DNA of 64,000 nucleotides from NCBI RefSeq assembly GCF_000187895.1, contig NZ_DS990119.1, forward strand, positions 62,001 to 126,000, written 5' to 3'. The stretch is from Phocaeicola plebeius DSM 17135. Lineage in GTDB: Bacteria; Bacteroidota; Bacteroidia; Bacteroidales; Bacteroidaceae. The notes beneath the pieces were generated by a model. That model did no database searches and was not told the DNA's origin. It saw nothing but the letters and a program-made list of their open reading frames with translations. Both the position numbers and the translations under genes were made by a program. This document shows positions 61,572 to 64,000 of this stretch, one piece after another (position 1 is the first letter of the stretch; the number at the start of each line of letters is the position of its first letter).

Positions 61572-62348
61572 ATGAAACTGAACTTGAAAAATCCGCTCGT
61601 GTTCTTCGATTTGGAGACCACGGGCACTAATATTAATACAGACCGTATTGTAGAAATCTGCTACTTGAAGGTTTATCCTAACGGCAACGAAGAGGCCAAG
61701 ACCTTGCGCATCAATCCGGAAATGCACATTCCGGAGACATCGACTGCCATTCATGGCATTCACGACGAGGATGTGGCCGACTGCCCTACTTTCAAGGAAG
61801 TGGCAAAGGACATTGCCCGCGACATTGAAGGGGCCGACATTGCCGGTTTTAACTCCAACCGCTTTGACGTGCCGGTACTGGTAGAGGAATTCCTCCGTGC
61901 TGGTATCGACATCGACCTGACCAAGCGGAAGTTTGTCGACGTGCAGGTGATTTACCACAAGCTGGAACAGCGCACGCTTTCGGCTGCCTACAAGTTCTAC
62001 TGCGGAAAGAACCTGGAAGACGCGCATACGGCAGAAGCCGATACACGGGCTACCTACGAGGTGCTGAAAGCACAGCTCGACCACTACCCTGACGTGCTTC
62101 AGAACGACATCAACTACCTGTCGGAATATTCCAGCTACAGCAAGAACGTGGACTTTGCCGGAAGAATTGTGTATGACGACAACGGCGTGGAAGTGTTCAA
62201 CTTCGGAAAATACAAAGGTATTCCGGTGTCGGAAGTGCTCAAGAAAGATTTGGGCTACTACGGCTGGATTATGAACGGAGACTTCACACTGAACACGAAG
62301 AATGTATTGACAAAAATCCGCCTGCGCGAAACGGGGCTGGTCAAGTAA
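61572..62348 (+). CDS. DnaQ-type 3'-5' exonuclease
   Basis: A 258-residue DEDDh exonuclease. Exo I is FFDLETTGTNINTDRIVEICYLKV, Exo II is FNSNRFDVPVLVEEF, and Exo III is HTAEADTRATYEVL with the catalytic His. A C-terminal domain (about 175-258, GRIVYDDNGVEVFNFGKYKGIPVSEVLKKDLGYYGWIMNGDF) is typical of the Bacteroidetes form. Next to dnaN it is a good candidate for proofreading (epsilon) activity; this is inference. Confidence 0.88.
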   Translation: MKLNLKNPLVFFDLETTGTNINTDRIVEICYLKVYPNGNEEAKTLRINPEMHIPETSTAIHGIHDEDVADCPTFKEVAKDIARDIEGADIAGFNSNRFDVPVLVEEFLRAGIDIDLTKRKFVDVQVIYHKLEQRTLSAAYKFYCGKNLEDAHTAEADTRATYEVLKAQLDHYPDVLQNDINYLSEYSSYSKNVDFAGRIVYDDNGVEVFNFGKYKGIPVSEVLKKDLGYYGWIMNGDFTLNTKNVLTKIRLRETGLVK

Positions 62349-62360
62349 ACGGAAGGTAGC

Positions 62361-63566
62361 ATGAATACACTACAAGGCAAAAAAATTGTACTGGGTATCA
62401 CGGGTAGTATTGCGGCTTACAAGGCGGCCGTGCTGACACGCGGACTGATTAAGAAAGGTGCGGAGGTGCAGATTGTCATCACGCCGGCAGGAAAGGAGTT
62501 CATCACTCCCATCACGCTTTCGGCGCTGACCAGCAAGCCTGTCATCAGCGAGTTTTTCTCACAGCGTGACGGCACATGGCACAGCCACGTGGACTTGGGA
62601 TTGTGGGCCGACGCCATGGTCATAGCCCCGGCTACGGCTTCCACCATCGGAAAGATGGCGCACGGGGTAGCCGACAACATGCTGGTGACGACCTACCTGT
62701 CGATGAAGGCTCCGGTGTTTGTGGCTCCGGCCATGGACCTGGATATGTTTGCTCATCCTTCTACCCAGCATAACCTCGACATTCTGCGCAGCTATGGTAA
62801 CCATATCATTGAACCGGCTTCGGGCGAGCTGGCCAGCCATCTGGTAGGAAAAGGACGCATGGAAGAGCCTGAGAAAATCATCGAGGTATTAGAAGCGTTC
62901 TTTGCCCGTCAGCAAGACCTGGCCGGACGGAAAATCGTCATTACCGCAGGTCCTACTTATGAGAAAATTGACCCGGTGCGCTTTATCGGCAATTACTCTT
63001 CCGGAAAGATGGGCTATGCCCTGGCTGAGGCTTGTGCTTCACGTGGAGCGGAAGTGGTATTGGTGAGTGGTCCGGTTACCCTGCAGACGGTTCATCCGAA
63101 TATTCGTCGCATAGACGTGGAGAGTGCGGCCGAAATGCACCGTGCAGCTGCCGATGCCTTCAAGGATGCAGACGCAGGAATCTTGTGTGCAGCCGTAGCG
63201 GACTTCACGCCGGAGCAGGTGGCCGACCAGAAAATCAAACGGGAAAAGGACGACCTGGTGTTGCGGTTGAAACCGACTTGCGACATTGCTGCTTCCTTAG
63301 GAAAGGAAAAACGTCCGGACCAGTTACTGGTGGGTTTTGCGCTGGAGACTTGCGACGAGGTAAGCCATGCACAGGATAAGCTGGCACGCAAGAACTTTGA
63401 CTTCATCGTGCTGAACTCGCTGAATGACAAAGGAGCCGGTTTCCGTTGCGACACCAACAAGATTACGATTATAGACCGCACTGAAGCTGTTTCCTACCCG
63501 TTAAAGCGCAAGCAGGAAGTGGCCGAAGACATTGTGGATAAACTTTCCAGTCTGTTTCATTCCTAA
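62361..63566 (+). CDS. coaBC: Bifunctional phosphopantothenoylcysteine decarboxylase/synthetase
   Basis: A 401-residue CoaBC. The CoaC half begins GKKIVLGITGSIAAYKAAVLTRGLIKKGAEVQIVITPAGKEFI with the HVDLGLWADAMVIAPATASTIGKMAHGVADNML catalytic His and the PAMDLDMF motif. The CoaB half has VITAGPTYEKIDPVRFIGNYSSGKMGYALAEA and KIKREKDDLVLRL. It makes 4'-phosphopantetheine for coenzyme A. It lies 12 bp after the exonuclease. Confidence 0.96.
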   Translation: MNTLQGKKIVLGITGSIAAYKAAVLTRGLIKKGAEVQIVITPAGKEFITPITLSALTSKPVISEFFSQRDGTWHSHVDLGLWADAMVIAPATASTIGKMAHGVADNMLVTTYLSMKAPVFVAPAMDLDMFAHPSTQHNLDILRSYGNHIIEPASGELASHLVGKGRMEEPEKIIEVLEAFFARQQDLAGRKIVITAGPTYEKIDPVRFIGNYSSGKMGYALAEACASRGAEVVLVSGPVTLQTVHPNIRRIDVESAAEMHRAAADAFKDADAGILCAAVADFTPEQVADQKIKREKDDLVLRLKPTCDIAASLGKEKRPDQLLVGFALETCDEVSHAQDKLARKNFDFIVLNSLNDKGAGFRCDTNKITIIDRTEAVSYPLKRKQEVAEDIVDKLSSLFHS

Positions 63567-63572
63567 ACCGTT

Positions 63573-64000
63573 ATGCTACAGTCTATCTTTATACAGAACT
63601 ATGCCCTGATTGATAAGCTGGACATTGACTTTACGTCTGGCTTTTCGGTAATTACCGGCGAGACCGGTGCCGGAAAGTCCATTATCTTAGGGGCTATCGG
63701 ACTCCTGTTGGGACAGCGTGCCGACGTGAAATCCATCAAGAAGGGGGCTTCCAAGTGTATCGTGGAGGCGACTTTCCGGATTGCCAACTACGGCATGGAA
63801 CCGTTCTTTCAGGAGAATGACATCGAATTTGAACCGGACGAATGTATCCTTCGCCGTGAAGTGTCGGCCAACGGAAAAAGCCGTGCTTTCATCAACGATA
63901 CGCCGGCTTCGCTGGCACAGATGAAAATGCTGGGCGAGAAACTGATTGACGTGCACAGCCAGCACCAGAACCTGTTGCTGAACAAGGAAGGTTTTCAGTT
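63573..64000 (+). CDS. recN: DNA repair protein RecN, N-terminal part (cut by window edge)
   Basis: The frame from 63573 (MLQSIFIQNYALIDKLDIDF) runs to the window edge, giving 142 residues of RecN. It has the SMC-like Walker A GETGAGKSIILGAIGLLLGQRAD and VHSQHQNLLL. Last known gene of the dnaN-exonuclease-coaBC set, 6 bp after coaBC. Confidence 0.93.
   Translation, partial: MLQSIFIQNYALIDKLDIDFTSGFSVITGETGAGKSIILGAIGLLLGQRADVKSIKKGASKCIVEATFRIANYGMEPFFQENDIEFEPDECILRREVSANGKSRAFINDTPASLAQMKMLGEKLIDVHSQHQNLLLNKEGFQ

Overview
The window is a piece of a Bacteroidales chromosome, most likely Bacteroides or Phocaeicola. Supporting signs are a sphingolipid-type serine palmitoyltransferase, a complete bat (aerotolerance) operon, SusD-like and TonB-plug-like modules, Bacteroidetes-type promoters (TTTG near -33, TAnnTTTGC near -7) and almost no Shine-Dalgarno sequences. 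Lon is cut by the left edge and RecN by the right edge.

Layout. 1-9 kb: lon (partial), tRNA methyltransferase, lipid kinase, serine palmitoyltransferase, a 37-residue basic peptide with an unusually strong Shine-Dalgarno site, a DUF2148 protein, a HAD phosphatase, an orphan FAS1/SusD-like lipoprotein, MgtC and a small winged-helix protein. 9-16 kb: housekeeping genes map, tsaD, cinA-type amidohydrolase, rpmB, rpmG, a DUF4295 protein, ftsY, rimO, then an HU protein followed by an HU-TM-LysM protein. 16-25.6 kb: one long run made of moxR, a DUF58 gene, a BatD-like membrane protein, batA, batB, batC, batD, batE and a PAP2 phosphatase. 25.7-27.2 kb: a small DNA-binding protein and a DUF2007-Usp-Usp protein.

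27.5-34.0 kb: an apparently intact provirus of the Microviridae (Alpavirinae-like ssDNA phage). All its genes are on the minus strand: two small early genes, a HUH replication initiator, capsid VP1, VP3-like, VP2, and two small late genes. It is bounded by dif-like XerC/XerD sites sharing the central hexamer TCCGTA and has no integrase of its own. Two of its genes are very short: a 56-residue lipoprotein and a 30-residue membrane peptide that could be a lysis protein. Its noncoding region holds a 182-nt concentric inverted repeat.

34.3-64 kb: four tRNA-Arg(ACG) genes, a patatin/surface-antigen (type Vd) protein, a PepSY-like lipoprotein, a cysteine-free thioredoxin-fold protein, dapA, ligA/trmD (divergent), a flavodoxin-ferredoxin protein, pyrD-pyrK, an XRE regulator, holA-amn, an HsdR_N-like protein, a zinc-ribbon/Nif3 pair, a hexuronate module (kdgA, kdgK, LacI regulator, uxaA), a BlaI/TlpA/M56 module, a DUF3127 protein with an SSB-like tail, and dnaN-exonuclease-coaBC-recN.

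Unexplained non-coding structure is the other notable content. There are clusters of near-palindromes at a strict period of about 22 bp (5.6, 27.35, 43.5 and 59.4 kb). A gene-free stretch upstream of the XRE gene holds repeated TTTACAnnTGTAAA dyads. A second concentric inverted repeat lies at 59.66-59.79 kb. At several promoters the -7 element sits in the loop of a dyad.
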